From positions 1,423,607 to 1,487,606 of the forward strand of contig NOKP01000004.1 in NCBI GenBank assembly GCA_002682825.1: a DNA stretch of 64,000 bases, written 5' to 3'. Shown piece after piece: positions 42,614-54,535 of this stretch. How positions within the stretch are numbered: position 1 is the stretch's first letter; every line of letters begins with the position of its first letter. Origin of the DNA: Neonectria sp. B-13. Lineage: Eukaryota > Ascomycota > Sordariomycetes > Hypocreales > Nectriaceae. Made by a program: the position numbers and the translations under genes. The notes under the pieces are model-generated. The model had not been told where the DNA came from, ran no database searches, and saw only the letters and a list, made by a program, of their open reading frames with translations.

Positions 42614-43708
42614 TCATTTCTCTGCGGGCTGCTTGGCTGGCACAACATACGCCAATCTGGGCTCTTCCACTGACGCATCCTCGAGATCCATCCACATACA
42701 AAGTGAAACAGGCGTTGCCGGTAGCTCCACGGGACTGTAATTATCTCGACGACCGGGAGCTTGAGGAATGGGAGGAGGTGAGAACCCAGCCGTGCTTGGG
42801 GTGACGACGAACTTGTCGTCAGGGCCTCGAGCAAGGTAGAGTTGCTTTGTGCTTCCTCCGGGCGTGGAGAAATAGCCCCACGATTCGTGGCTGGGAATGT
42901 TCGGGCTGTCCGGTCTCTTTCGAAACCATTTCAGCCAAATGAATATTCCAAGCCCGGCAAGGCAACAAACACCGCCCACGGTGCAAGCGGTCACCACACC
43001 AGCAGGACTAATGGCGCCCTTCTCCTCGTCCTCTTCATCATCCGAGCTGGATGACTCGATGGCACCGGTCGACGTTGAAGAGGGTTCCGGAATAACTGTG
43101 TTGGACACCTCGGATGTTGCCAGAGCGAGAGCCGTGCTTGACGCGGGTGTGGGCGTAGACGAGGGCTTAGACAAGGACTCGGGTACGAGATAGTCATAGT
43201 CGTTTTGGTTGTCGTCGAGCTGGCAGCGCTCGCCATCTCTGCAGACGTAGCCGAACGGGCAGCATGCACTGCCGCAGCGTTTCATGGACTTGTCGAGGGC
43301 GAGGGTATGAATGGGTGCGTCTGGGTGCTCCGATATGTCCTGAAGGGCGACATCGCAGACGATGGGTTGGATGGCGTCGCAAGAAACACCCTTGGGACAA
43401 CAGACGATGGTTGTGTTGGAGGCGATAACCACGCACTGCGAATCATTGGGACAGCAGAAGTCGTCTGGGACTTGGCTGCCGCATTGCGAGTATTCCTCGA
43501 GGGCACACGTCGACGAATCATCCCGGGTGAAGATTCTGGGCGGCAAATCTCGAGGTCTTTGATATGATGGCGGTGCCTCTTGACTCCAACTCAGCTTTAG
43601 CGAGAGGTCAACTGCGGCAGAGGAAGCCGGAGCAAGAAGAAACAGAACCACTACGAGGAATATCTCTAGGATGATTCCATCGCGAGGTTGGAATAACGAA
43701 GAGGCCAT
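42614..43708 (-). CDS. Cysteine-rich single-span membrane protein, function unknown
   Basis: Intronless, 364 residues; I do not recognise the family. It begins with an N-terminal signal or anchor (EIFLVVVLFLLAPASSAA). An ectodomain of about 130 residues contains some 14 Cys in patterns such as CALEEYSQCGSQ, DDFCCPNDSQC, TTIVCCPKGVSC and SACCPFGYVCRDGERC. A Ser/Thr/Pro stalk follows (about 185-235) with a short acidic cluster (SSSSDDEEDEEKG). Then comes one membrane span (about 248-268, CTVGGVCCLAGLGIFIWL) followed by KWFRKR. The cytosolic tail of about 95 residues is rich in Pro. This is the layout of fungal cell-surface sensors or wall-stress-type proteins, but that is only an analogy. Granulin/EGF-like spacing of paired CC is suggestive, not proven. 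Confidence 0.8.
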   Translation of the reverse strand: MASSLFQPRDGIILEIFLVVVLFLLAPASSAAVDLSLKLSWSQEAPPSYQRPRDLPPRIFTRDDSSTCALEEYSQCGSQVPDDFCCPNDSQCVVIASNTTIVCCPKGVSCDAIQPIVCDVALQDISEHPDAPIHTLALDKSMKRCGSACCPFGYVCRDGERCQLDDNQNDYDYLVPESLSKPSSTPTPASSTALALATSEVSNTVIPEPSSTSTGAIESSSSDDEEDEEKGAISPAGVVTACTVGGVCCLAGLGIFIWLKWFRKRPDSPNIPSHESWGYFSTPGGSTKQLYLARGPDDKFVVTPSTAGFSPPPIPQAPGRRDNYSPVELPATPVSLCMWMDLEDASVEEPRLAYVVPAKQPAEK

Positions 43709-45081
43709 GGCGACTTAACATGGAAGAGAGGCAAGTTCAAAGACAGGTCGAGGATACAAGAGGGAAGGACGAGGAGGCGCTTCTCGTGCAGACGCCGCGC
43801 AGCGGCCATGGCGGTAATAAAGACGCAAGAACAAGAAGGTTTCTTCCACCATGACGGATCACATTGCTGGTCCGCTACGTCGAGGACGCGCACAGGACGC
43901 ACACCTGCGTGTTGGTTGTGAATCGCAGCCGAAAGTCAGCCTTAGGTCGCGGATCGCGTGGTGGTGCCAATCACGGATGCAAGATAGGCGCGCCGGCGAC
44001 AAGTAGCGTCTGGAAAGTCATGACCCCCGGCCCCAGCACCTGCGGCCAAGGGACGTTCCTGGGTCCGTCCCAGAGCCTTGGGAACAAGGCGACGCTGTGA
44101 GTGACGGAGGGCACGGTGAGCCTTGGGTCTGGCAGCGGCGGCCGGTTGACCAGAGGCGAGGTGGGCGCTTAAACTTGTGGGGGGCAGGGCCATCATTGGA
44201 AGCTGATACAGCCACGTTCTGCAGGAGGAGTAGGAGGAGGAGGTCCGAGCATGGCCAAGAGGAGGTTGATGGTGGTTAGTTGGGAGGGGAACAGAAGGGA
44301 GGTGAGTGTGTTGCGTCTTTTGCGTTTCGCCTTTGTGGTGACTAATAAATGGGATGCGAAAGTGAGGTTGAAGGGAGCACTTTGGTGTCTAGCAAACAAA
44401 CTCGCCCGCGCAAGGATCATGAGGGTCTAATGGAATCTAATTGCCTTTTCGGGGTGTGACAAAGGAGGGGCACGGATAGCTCAGGCCCGAGCTTCCCCGC
44501 AAGCGGGATGAAACGGTCCAATGAGTAATTAATTGAACGGGCTGGAAGGGATCTTTGGGGTTGAAGAGGATGCATCCATGATCCATGAGACACAGTGACA
44601 CATGCTGCCGCGATTCCGCTTTCTCCTGACTCGTCCGGGTCACCAGAACGGGACGCCACTAACTAAGTTGTAGGATTCAGTCGACAGACCACATGAGACA
44701 GAGCCAAGCATCGGCCAAGATGGAAAGAGGAGAGGGAACATTTAGCAGGCTTCACAACCGCATCGTAGCCCATGCGAAGGAGAAGAAGAATCACCGAACC
44801 TGACGGTCACCCGCATGCGCCATGCATACATATCCCTACCTACCTGGGCCGTCCAAGCTGGCCGGCTGGTTACTGTCGGAACTGAAATGCGATTATCGGG
44901 GACCCAGTCTGCCGAGGTCTAAGCAGACCATTGGCCCGCTCTGAAACCAGCCAAGTTGGCTCGAGGAGATCCAGCTTCATCACTACAAAGAGCGCAACAA
45001 CAATTGATTTCCCAGCAAACTGTCTACACTTTCTAGTCACTTCTTGAACACTTACCTACAGTTGTACTAGCTTCTGTGACA
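43709..45081. other. 1.4 kb intergenic region, no gene supported
   Basis: Promoters of two divergent genes. 44222-44248 is a GGAGGA-type purine repeat. No coding frame with protein character. Confidence 0.45.
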
Positions 45082-47078
45082 ATGATCGGCCGTTTTGGTA
45101 TCGTGTATCGTTGCTCGAGGTAAGCAAGCATGTTCACCCTGGTTGCGAACTTGCGCCCGCCAACCCCTCCCTTCCAGTCTGTCCCTGGTGATCAGAGTTC
45201 CATCTTCCGCAAGCAGACTGGGCCAAGACTAATACTTGGATTATTGTTCATAGCGTCGCCTCGCGTTTGGGCCGACCCGTGGCCTCGACTGTTGGCTGCA
45301 CCAAGCGACAGCCGACAGCCAAGTTTCAAGCGCCTGCTCCCCGACGATGGGCTTCTTCTGGGAGGACCGTCACACTCTCTCAAGGTCCTAAAATTAGCCT
45401 TGGAAAGGAACAAGAAGGGCGGCCAGTTCACCGGACCTTGTAGGTCTTAATTGCAACCCCATATGGATCTTGAGTTTCGTGCTGATCTCCTGCCTCAATT
45501 CATAGCCCAAACCTCTGGCTCCGGTAAGCGCGCACACCCTCCAATAGACGTTTGCCCCAAACCACTTACAACGTAAACAGCGACAACTGCCAGTGCACTC
45601 AATGTGTCAATCAAGACACGAGGCAGCGCAACTTTGACACATTTCAGGTAGTTGATCACTGATGCACAGCAACCAAACGTACTGACCCGATGGGGTAGTT
45701 GCCAGAAGACATCCACCCGGTCAACTTCACAGAGACTCAGCAGCACTTGGAAGTTCAATGTATTTCTCCAACCTAAGCTCCAGGTTCCGGCACGAAACTA
45801 AAAATGTGCAAGGGTCGGATTCTCACAAGAGCCAGCACCCCTGGTCATGGCTGGAAAGCTGCTTCGACGGCGGAATTGTTGAACAGTTTGGCCAAGATCA
45901 GTAAGTCGATCAGTTTCATCCCATTCCCTACTCTTCCAAAACTAACAGGCTAGTCCTCGTTCTCTCTGGAACTCTACCATTGAGACTTCACCTCCCGAAG
46001 TGCCTTTCGATGCCGTCATGAGCAAATCAGACGACCAGGGAATGGCCAACCTAACCAAGAACATCGTAAGACAACGCAATATCCACAAGGCAAGATAGGG
46101 TTCTCACACATCATAGCGGGTTCATGGCTTTAGCTTTGTCGTTGACACGCCGCCAACCCCGGAAGCCACGGAGGCTCTCTTGGGAAAGATTGGCCCTATT
46201 AAAACCACGCACTACGGAGGCTTCTACGACTTCATCCCCGACCTGGCTCTGGCGGACACCGCCTACACGAACCTCGCTCTTCCAGCTCACACTGACACGA
46301 CGTACTTCACTGAGCCGTCCGGCCTGCAGGCATTCCACCTGCTCTCCCACTCAGCCCCTCCCAATGCTAAACCGACCGACGAAGCCCTCGGCGGCCAGTC
46401 GCTACTCGTCGACGGTTTCAACGCAGCGACCATTCTGAAAAAGGAGTTTCCCGATGCATACGAGATTCTCCGAACCACCAGGATCCCTTGGCACGCCAGC
46501 GGAAACAAGGGCATTGCCATTGTGCCCGACCAGACCTATCCAGTCATCGAGCAGGACGGCGACGAGCTGGCCAAGGTTCGATGGAACAATGACGACCGCG
46601 GTATCTTGGACCTGTTCGAAGCGAACAAGTGGTACAGTGCGGCTCGCAAGTGGAATTCGATTCTCCGGCGGCGTACAAACGAGTACTGGTTTCAACTCAC
46701 GCCAGGCCGTGTCGTCAGTAAGTCTTGTGAACCCGTACAAACTATCAGAGGCAAGACTAATTGGATGATTTCGTAGTTTTTGAGAACTGGCGGGTTCTTC
46801 ATGGCCGAGCCGCCTTTGAAGGCATTCGTCGCATTTGCGGGGCGTATAGTAAGTCTGACACACAAGGACCCGAAGTGGTGGCTATCATAGAGGCAGAACA
46901 TAGCTTACAATTTTGCCAAACAGTTCCTCGAGATGACTTCATGTCTCGCTACCGGGAGACGAACTTCCCACACGAGAGCGTCATCGGGCGGAATCTGAAC
47001 CTCAGGCCGCGGTCGTCGCCGCCTCGGGATAAGCGAGAGGAGGAGGCTATAACACGGGTACCAACAGCGGCACCCTGA
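45082..47078 (+). CDS. Trimethyllysine dioxygenase, mitochondrial (carnitine biosynthesis)
   Basis: Fe(II)/2-oxoglutarate dioxygenase that hydroxylates N6-trimethyllysine, the first step of carnitine synthesis. Ten exons give 465 residues: 45082-45119, 45254-45439, 45506-45523, 45581-45647, 45699-45759, 45813-45900, 45954-46065, 46117-46717, 46777-46848, 46924-47078. The N-terminus is Arg/Ser/Ala-rich (MIGRFGIVYRC.., APAPRRWASSG), a mitochondrial presequence. Family blocks are FPNLWLRDNCQCTQCVNQDT (zinc-binding N-terminal domain), the Fe ligands His-x-Asp in LPAHTDTTYF, and the distal His in NWRVLHGRAAFEG. Exon 7 needs the TAG acceptor ending at 45953 rather than the nearer CAG. Exons 1 and 3 are 38 and 18 nt. 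The phase of every junction was checked by hand. Confidence 0.92.
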
Positions 47079-48179
47079 AGGCCCTGTTGAGGCATAAAAA
47101 GGGGCCGTTTATCTCTGAGCCGCAGGGGATACCTTGACAATCAACTGTAGCAAGGCAGCAAGGCCCTGTACGGCCTCCTGTCGGTGGCACGATCAGAGCC
47201 GAACCGCATGTTTTTTGCTTGGGTCATGTCGAACCAACAGATTTCCCTAGTAGCCGCCGTAGTCGCGACGGTAGACTAAGAATGAAGACACCGGCTAGAA
47301 CACAACATTAGAGCCCCATTCTCGACTGTCTATTCTGCAACGGGAGCATAAGCACCCCACAGTCCCTGCGACCTTAGTGTATGTATGACATGGTCCAAGA
47401 CATGACAGCTGCCGCTTCTCCCAGCGACGGGGAAAATCCTGAGGTTAAGAGTTATAAACGGTCAGGCCAGGGGCGGATGGGGGCATCGGGGCCGTCTCTG
47501 ACAGGCTCGCCAATGTAGAAAACGGCCGGGGGCGGACAAGCTGGGGCCGAGCGAAGGGGCAATGACCCTTGCAGGACCCTGCTTGCCTACGTCTTACCTA
47601 CCTAACCAAGCACAAACTCCAGACAGCCCTGCCAGAGGTTCGTTCTTCAAGGGACTGATAGTCCCGCCATCATGACGGCTGGGGGGGCAGCGGCGAGCTG
47701 ATAGGTGCGCGAGTCAGTGGAGCGAAACCGAAGGTGACCAGTCCTCGCCGAGAGCACGTAACCCAACTGCTTAACTTACACCGGCTCCACACCTTGTCGT
47801 GCATCGACGCCGAGCATAGGACGAAACGGGGCGGGATATCAGGCACGGCTCGCCGTAAAATGTCGGGCGTGCACGATAAATGTCTCAGACCGAGCCGTGA
47901 GAGGACGCAACGTGGACTGCTAGGAGACGAGGGTGAGGGGAACTCCCTGTGGGAAGCTGGAGGCGAGCAGCGTCTAGGTATATAAAGGTCGACATCGCGT
48001 GGCCGTGCCGGGACTTCCCCAGACGTTCATCCAGACTCATACGCCTCGAAATCTGTACTCGTCTCTTGAAAGCGAACAGTTCATTTTTCTTTTTCCCAAG
48101 TGTGACCTAGCCGGCCTCATTTGTCCTTGCCCCTGTCCTGACTTGATTGTCTCAGCTCATCTCTAGCAACACCACCATC
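47079..48179. other. Intergenic region upstream of the SDR gene
   Basis: About 1.1 kb; contains a strong TATA box (listed) and no supported gene. Confidence 0.5.
47979..47986 (+). promoter_or_regulatory. TATA box of the SDR gene
   Basis: GTATATAAAGG lies about 200 bp before the start codon and is followed by a CT-containing stretch. It is a strong consensus in a setting where most neighbours lack one, which suggests an inducible gene. Confidence 0.55.
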
Positions 48180-49233
<1,054 letters not shown>

Positions 49234-50958
49234 TTCACCAGGAAGAAGCTTGGTTTTTCTTGATGAATTGATCTCGAATAGACTGACCTAGACTTCACTG
49301 CGGAATCCTCGGACTTTGAAATCACCTATTCACTGCGGTATGTAGGTGTTGATTTCGGTAAATAGATGGCTTTGCTCGACAGCGGCACAAACGCAGCGCA
49401 CGCGCACCGATTCAACGGGCGAGAATACTGCATACCTATCTAGTCTACCTACACGTAGCTGTGCATAGATACCCATGAATATCCACGCCTCCTCATTTAA
49501 ATGGCACGAACAGATGGGTGAATCTATGACGACGCAGCTGTGCTTCCCCCTGGACGACTTCCAATGAGCCGCATCCGTGGCCATACAAGGCGACAAGGCG
49601 ACGAGGCAGACAGGCAGACAGGCAGCACACCTTCTTTGGGGAGATCACTTCAAACAGCCAGGACCAGGCTGCCGACTCTGCTGGCGGCCTCCCTCACCAT
49701 AACGGATGACTGAGATATTCGAGTGTACACGCGAGGTGGCAGGTGGTTTCTCGTTCTGGAGTCTGGGCCCTGTGGCGGCGGTGGGCCAAGCATCCGGCGT
49801 GGTTGGTGTTGGTGTCAACGTGGAGCCCCAAGGAACTCGGAGACGGAGGGAAGTAGAAGCCCCTCATCTCATCCCGCCAGGTCTACGAATACAAACGCCG
49901 AATCAAAGGAGGCACCTAGTAGTAAGAAGAAGCTAGCATGGAGGGCAGGACTATCCAGTATCCACAGCACGCTGCACACACAGCAGACTCCGGTACGTAC
50001 TACCTTATTTCGGTCAATAGTACGGAGCAAGGAACGGGGGTCCACGGGCAGCATGGAGAAAGAGACGAATGCGCATCAGAGAGAGACGGTGACGGGAAGC
50101 TACCTACTGTATTCAGTTGAAAAGAGGGGTTTCGTCGTCTGCGTCCGAATGCCATGCCCAACTGGCGGGGCATGTAACATGGCAGGTGGCTAATGCGGTT
50201 CAGTCGGTGATTCATATTAACTTGCAGCGTGTATAATCAGCAAGTGAATTCCCCGGTGATTGGATCTGGCGGGCAAAAGAAGTCTGCGGTGGACACGCGA
50301 GTTGGATGGAAGAAAAGGAAAACGGCAGCTGGGGATGGATCACCAACCCCCTGATTGGGCCGAGGCCAGCACCCCAGGAACTGTGCAAGTCAGACGAGGT
50401 ACCGTTGTCTCCTCGATGAGGTACTCTGCGGACTAGGACCTCGTATGCGAGATACCTGGCGTCCCCCTCGATGCTACCTGAGCCTGCTCCAGATTTCCAG
50501 GTCCCTCCGGTCTGATCAACCCGACCTTTCTTTCTTTCTCCCAAGCTCTCACCCGCCACTCTGCCCGCTAGATTACCCCCCCCCAGCCTGCCTGCCCACT
50601 ACGTACCTTGCGCCCACTGTTCGGTAGCCCGTAGCCCGTAGCCCGCCCGCTCTCCCTCACCTTCGCCCAAAGCCAAGCCCCAACTTCCTCTCTCCTTGTC
50701 AGCCCTATCTTGCAACATCACCTCTACACAACTCTCCCTCTCCCTTCCTCCTTCGTTCCTCCGCCCCGCGCAAACCGTCGCCCGTCGTGCCTCGTTGCTG
50801 CTCATCGCACCCATCCTCCTTTCGAGGCCCCGCGACGACCGCTCGACGCAGCTGATCCCGCTGTCTCACCGCCGCCGGCTCGGCCATCGCCTCGTCCTTC
50901 TGCTCACTCCAATATCCAACGCCCCCCTAAACCCAAAGCCTTAACCCGCCCGCCCATC
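49234..50958. other. 1.7 kb region with long pyrimidine-rich leader of calcineurin A
   Basis: No gene supported between 49234 and about 50450. 50510-50950 is strongly C/T-rich (CCCCCCCCCAGCCTGCCTGCCC, CTCTCCCTCTCCCTTCCTCC), as is common in 5' leaders of fungal signalling genes. A short GGCAGACA repeat lies near 49605-49630. Confidence 0.5.
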
Positions 50959-52975
50959 ATGGACCCCGAAGGCGAGGCCAACTCTCCGCCCGCTGGCGAC
51001 GACCGTCGCAATGCCCAGGTCGACAACGCCATCCGCGCGATCCAGGACAAGAGGCCCGTCCCCGAGATCGACTTCAGCATCCATACCATGGAGGATGGCT
51101 CCCAGGTGAACACCATGGAGCGCGTGTGCAAAGGTGCGTGAGATCCCCCCTCCATCCTCGACGAACCCCACCATCACCAACAATCTGCCTCTGAATTTTG
51201 CCCACCACTCGCCTCATGTCTCCGTCTCTCCGACTTTGGCGCTTCTAGAACCATGGCGACGAACGTTGCCAACAAAATGTAGTTCATTTTGGCTGACCCA
51301 CCGCCTTCTCGGCTCTCCAGATGTCCAAGCCCCCGCCATGTCCAAGCCTACAGACGAGCAATTCTTCGAGGACGACACCCACACCAAGCCCGACATCAAT
51401 TTCCTCAAGCAGCACTTCTACCGCGAGGGCCGCCTCACTGAGGAGCAGGCCCTCTGGATCATCAACAAGGGTACTGAGATTCTGCGCGCCGAGCCTAACC
51501 TCCTTGAGATGGACGCCCCCATCACCGTTTGCGGTGATGTCCACGGCCAGTACTACGACTTGATGAAGCTGTTCGAGGTTGGCGGCGACCCCGCCGATAC
51601 GCGCTACCTCTTCCTCGGCGACTACGTCGACCGTGGATACTTCAGCATAGAATGCGTTCTCTACCTCTGGTGCCTCAAGATCCACTACCCCCAGTCCCTG
51701 TGGCTGCTGCGAGGAAACCACGAGTGCCGCCACTTGACCGACTACTTCACCTTCAAGCTCGAGTGCAAGCACAAGTACTCCGAGACCATCTACGATGCCT
51801 GCATGGAGTCATTCTGCTCCCTGCCGCTGGCTGCCGTCATGAACAAGCAGTTTCTCTGCATCCACGGAGGCCTGAGCCCCGAGTTGCACACCCTCGATGA
51901 CCTGCGAAGCGTGCGTCCCGAACCCCCACCGATACTCCTTGCGAATGAACTGGACTGACCTGTTCTTAGATCGATCGTTTCCGAGAACCCCCGACCCAGG
52001 GCCTCATGTGCGACATCCTCTGGGCTGACCCTCTTGAGGACTTTGGCCAGGAAAAGACCAGCGACTACTTCCTCCACAACCACGTCCGAGGTTGCTCATA
52101 TTTCTTCTCGTACCCCGCTGCCTGCGCTTTCCTCGAGAAGAACAACCTGCTCTCCATCATTCGAGCTCACGAGGCCCAAGATGCCGGCTACAGAATGTAT
52201 CGCAAGACCCGAACCACTGGCTTCCCCAGTGTCATGACCATTTTCTCCGCCCCCAACTACCTCGATGTCTACAACAACAAGGCCGCCGTTCTCAAGTACG
52301 AGAACAACGTCATGAACATCCGCCAGTTCAACTGTACTCCCCACCCCTACTGGCTGCCCAACTTTATGGACGTCTTCACCTGGTCGCTGCCTTTCGTTGG
52401 CGAGAAGATCACGGATATGCTCATCGCTATCCTGAGCACGTGCTCTGAGGAGGAACTTAAGGACGAGACTCCCTCTGCCACGTCGCCTGGTCCTGCCTCG
52501 CCCTCCATTACTGCCCCTAACATGGACCCCGACTCTATCGAATTCAAGAGACGTGCCATCAAGAACAAGATTCTCGCCATCGGCCGACTGTCCCGAGTGT
52601 TCCAGGTCCTGCGTGAGGAGTCGGAGAAGGTGTCTGAGCTCAAGACGGTCTCTGGTGGCAGACTCCCCGCTGGCACGCTCATGCTGGGCGCTGAGGGTCT
52701 GAAGAACGCCATCCACAACTTTGAGGATGCCCGCAAGGTTGATATCCAGAACGAGAGGCTACCTCCCAGTCACGACGAGGTAGTAAAGCACCAGTCAGAG
52801 GAGCGCCAGATTGCGCTGGCGAAGGCGACGGAGGATGCCAACAACGACACGAAGTTGCAGCAACTATCCAGGAGACTTAGCACGTGAGTCCTTATCTCGC
52901 CTAATCCCATCCAGAATGCCTATATTGACTTTGACGCACAGGGATCGCAAGCATCGATCAACGCCATCACAATGA
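50959..52975 (+). CDS. cnaA: Calcineurin catalytic subunit A (Ser/Thr phosphatase 2B)
   Basis: Calcium/calmodulin-dependent phosphatase acting on Crz1/NFAT-type factors; partner of calcineurin B. Four exons (50959-51133, 51321-51910, 51970-52883, 52942-52975) give 570 residues. Metal and active-site motifs: [10 protein letters not shown] (about 130-139), GDYVDRG (158-164), RGNHE (189-193), HGGLSPE. The calcineurin-B helix and the calmodulin-binding helix ([19 protein letters not shown]) follow. A C-terminal ..SRRLST end probably continues through a last small exon [10 protein letters not shown]. If intron 3 is retained, the protein stops directly after LST, giving 559 residues. Intron 1 is 187 nt, unusually long here. 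The first ~60 residues ([17 protein letters not shown]) are a fungal-type extension. Confidence 0.94.
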
Positions 52976-53746
52976 GGTATGGGTGTATAGCAGTATTCAC
53001 GTTTTGATATAAACGTTGAGGGATGGAAGTGGAAGACTTCACCGGTCGAAACCAATTACGCAAGGGTTGTGTTGTTTGAGGTTGTCATTTTTGTCTCTTT
53101 CATTGTAAGGGTCGAGTCCCAGGTCGCTGCTAGGCCAGGACTCTGGCTCAACACCCCAAACAGGGTGCAAAATTGAGGTGGATGATAAATGGTGATGCTT
53201 GAGCGCTAGAAACTGCAGACAGCGTTGGACAATGTGTCTAGAAGCCGCCAGACCACTCACGGTTCGCAGTCGGCGATGCACCTTAATGATACATGAAACT
53301 TATTGTTGCGGCTTATGTCTGTGTTGCCTGCGCTATGCCTTGTTTGATGTGTTGCTGTTGGCTTTGTGGAATTCATGTAGGAGGAGGATTCGATTCAGAC
53401 AAGGGTTTGCTCACGATACCTTGCTAAAGGCCGCAAGCTACCGACAGCCTGCGTTATCACATCCTCTAATGCTATACAGTAACCTGAAGTGTCCTTGACA
53501 CTTACCCCTCCAAGTCTGAAGAATCCCAACAGGATGTTGTGTTTGCGATCCCAACACAATATTGAGCTTATAGTTGCAGTTGCGGAACCCCATGAGTGAT
53601 GCGTATCATACGGGGCCAAGTAGACCGTGCTAGATTCAGCCGCTTCACTGAGGTATTGAGAGCGTTGACCTAGCCCAGGGGCTCGCTCAGTCGACTTTGC
53701 ATCGAGAAGTCGACATAAACTATTGCAATAAGACATGTGAGTCTTT
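52976..53746. other. Intergenic region after calcineurin A
   Basis: 3' regions of two convergent genes. No credible frame. Confidence 0.5.
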
Positions 53747-54243
53747 TCACAGGACCTTCTGCGTGAGTTCCAGCAAATCGAAGAACGCCTCCCGCTCAGT
53801 ATCGATCTTGACTAGTCCTAGTCCCAGAACCAGCGTGCGGCGATCATCAGGAGACCTCAACGATAAGTGGCTCGCTAGTTGCGACGCGTACAGCTGTCCG
53901 AGTGTCTCACGGTCCTCGCCACCGCCGCCTAGCAGAGTCTTGGGGGTCAGATGCGTGGACGGAAGGAGGCCCTGATTCATGCTAGGCAGGGCCATCTCCA
54001 CCAAACCCCCGGAGGAGCCTGCCAGAGGAACTTGAATCTAGGGGAAATGTTAGCGAGTAATGTAATGCAGTGGTCGGCAAGTGACTTTACCCATTGGGAC
54101 AGACGCCCTTCTTGAGAGATGGTGATGAGGATCTTGTCGGAGAAGCTGGTCGAGGTAACTTCAGTAGGGACTCCGTTGACTAGCCCGGAAGCTTCCCGGG
54201 CTGGGGCTGGGAAGCTCTCTTCTCTGATATCGGTAGATTGCAT
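53747..54243 (-). CDS. Proteasome assembly chaperone 3-like protein (PAC3/PSMG3-type)
   Basis: Small cytosolic protein of 147 residues from two minus-strand exons, 54243-54091 and 54037-53747, joined across a 53-nt GTAAAG...CTAG intron. The N-terminal half reads VNGVPTEVTSTSFSDKILITISQEGRLSQW, with the pattern of the PAC3/Poc3 fold in which a beta strand starts with the conserved T-x-V-x-x-x-x-F. The C-terminal half has LTPKTLLGG, a run of short acidic/Leu stretches, and ..RTLVLGLGLVKI, typical of the last PAC3 strand. Such factors help assemble the 20S alpha ring. It is divergent from the ECM16 helicase gene. Identity is inferred from pattern and size, not from a strong signature motif. Confidence 0.7.
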
Positions 54244-54535
54244 ATTGAATATCGAGGAGTTCTTTGTTTTTTGTTTGTTCCAGGGAGTTGCGTTGAGTAA
54301 AGGGTCCCAATATGGATGGCGGCGCTGAGATGCTGGGTGGAGTTGCGACGAGCCCCACCACCCCGCACTAGGCCTAGAAAGGCTGGAGATTCTGGCGGTG
54401 TCAGGCGGCAAAACCATTCAATCCCAAAATTTCATGAATCCATGGCCACCAACTCCCATGTCAACCAACTTGCGACGTGCTGGCCATTAAAAGTTCACGG
54501 GGTCGAGTCAATTTTCACATACAAAGCCACCCAAC
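54244..54535. promoter_or_regulatory. Shared divergent promoter of the PAC3-like and ECM16 genes
   Basis: 292 bp between start codons; no TATA box evident. It separates a proteasome-assembly factor from a ribosome-biogenesis helicase, two functions often co-regulated. Confidence 0.4.

Noticed and set aside
45954..45960. Use of the nearer CAG acceptor (ending 45948) for exon 7 of trimethyllysine dioxygenase
   Set aside because: It shifts frame and destroys HPRSLWNSTIETSPPEV; the TAG acceptor ending at 45953 keeps the conserved frame.
51284..51772. 162-codon minus-strand open frame
   Set aside because: Antisense to the calcineurin phosphatase core.
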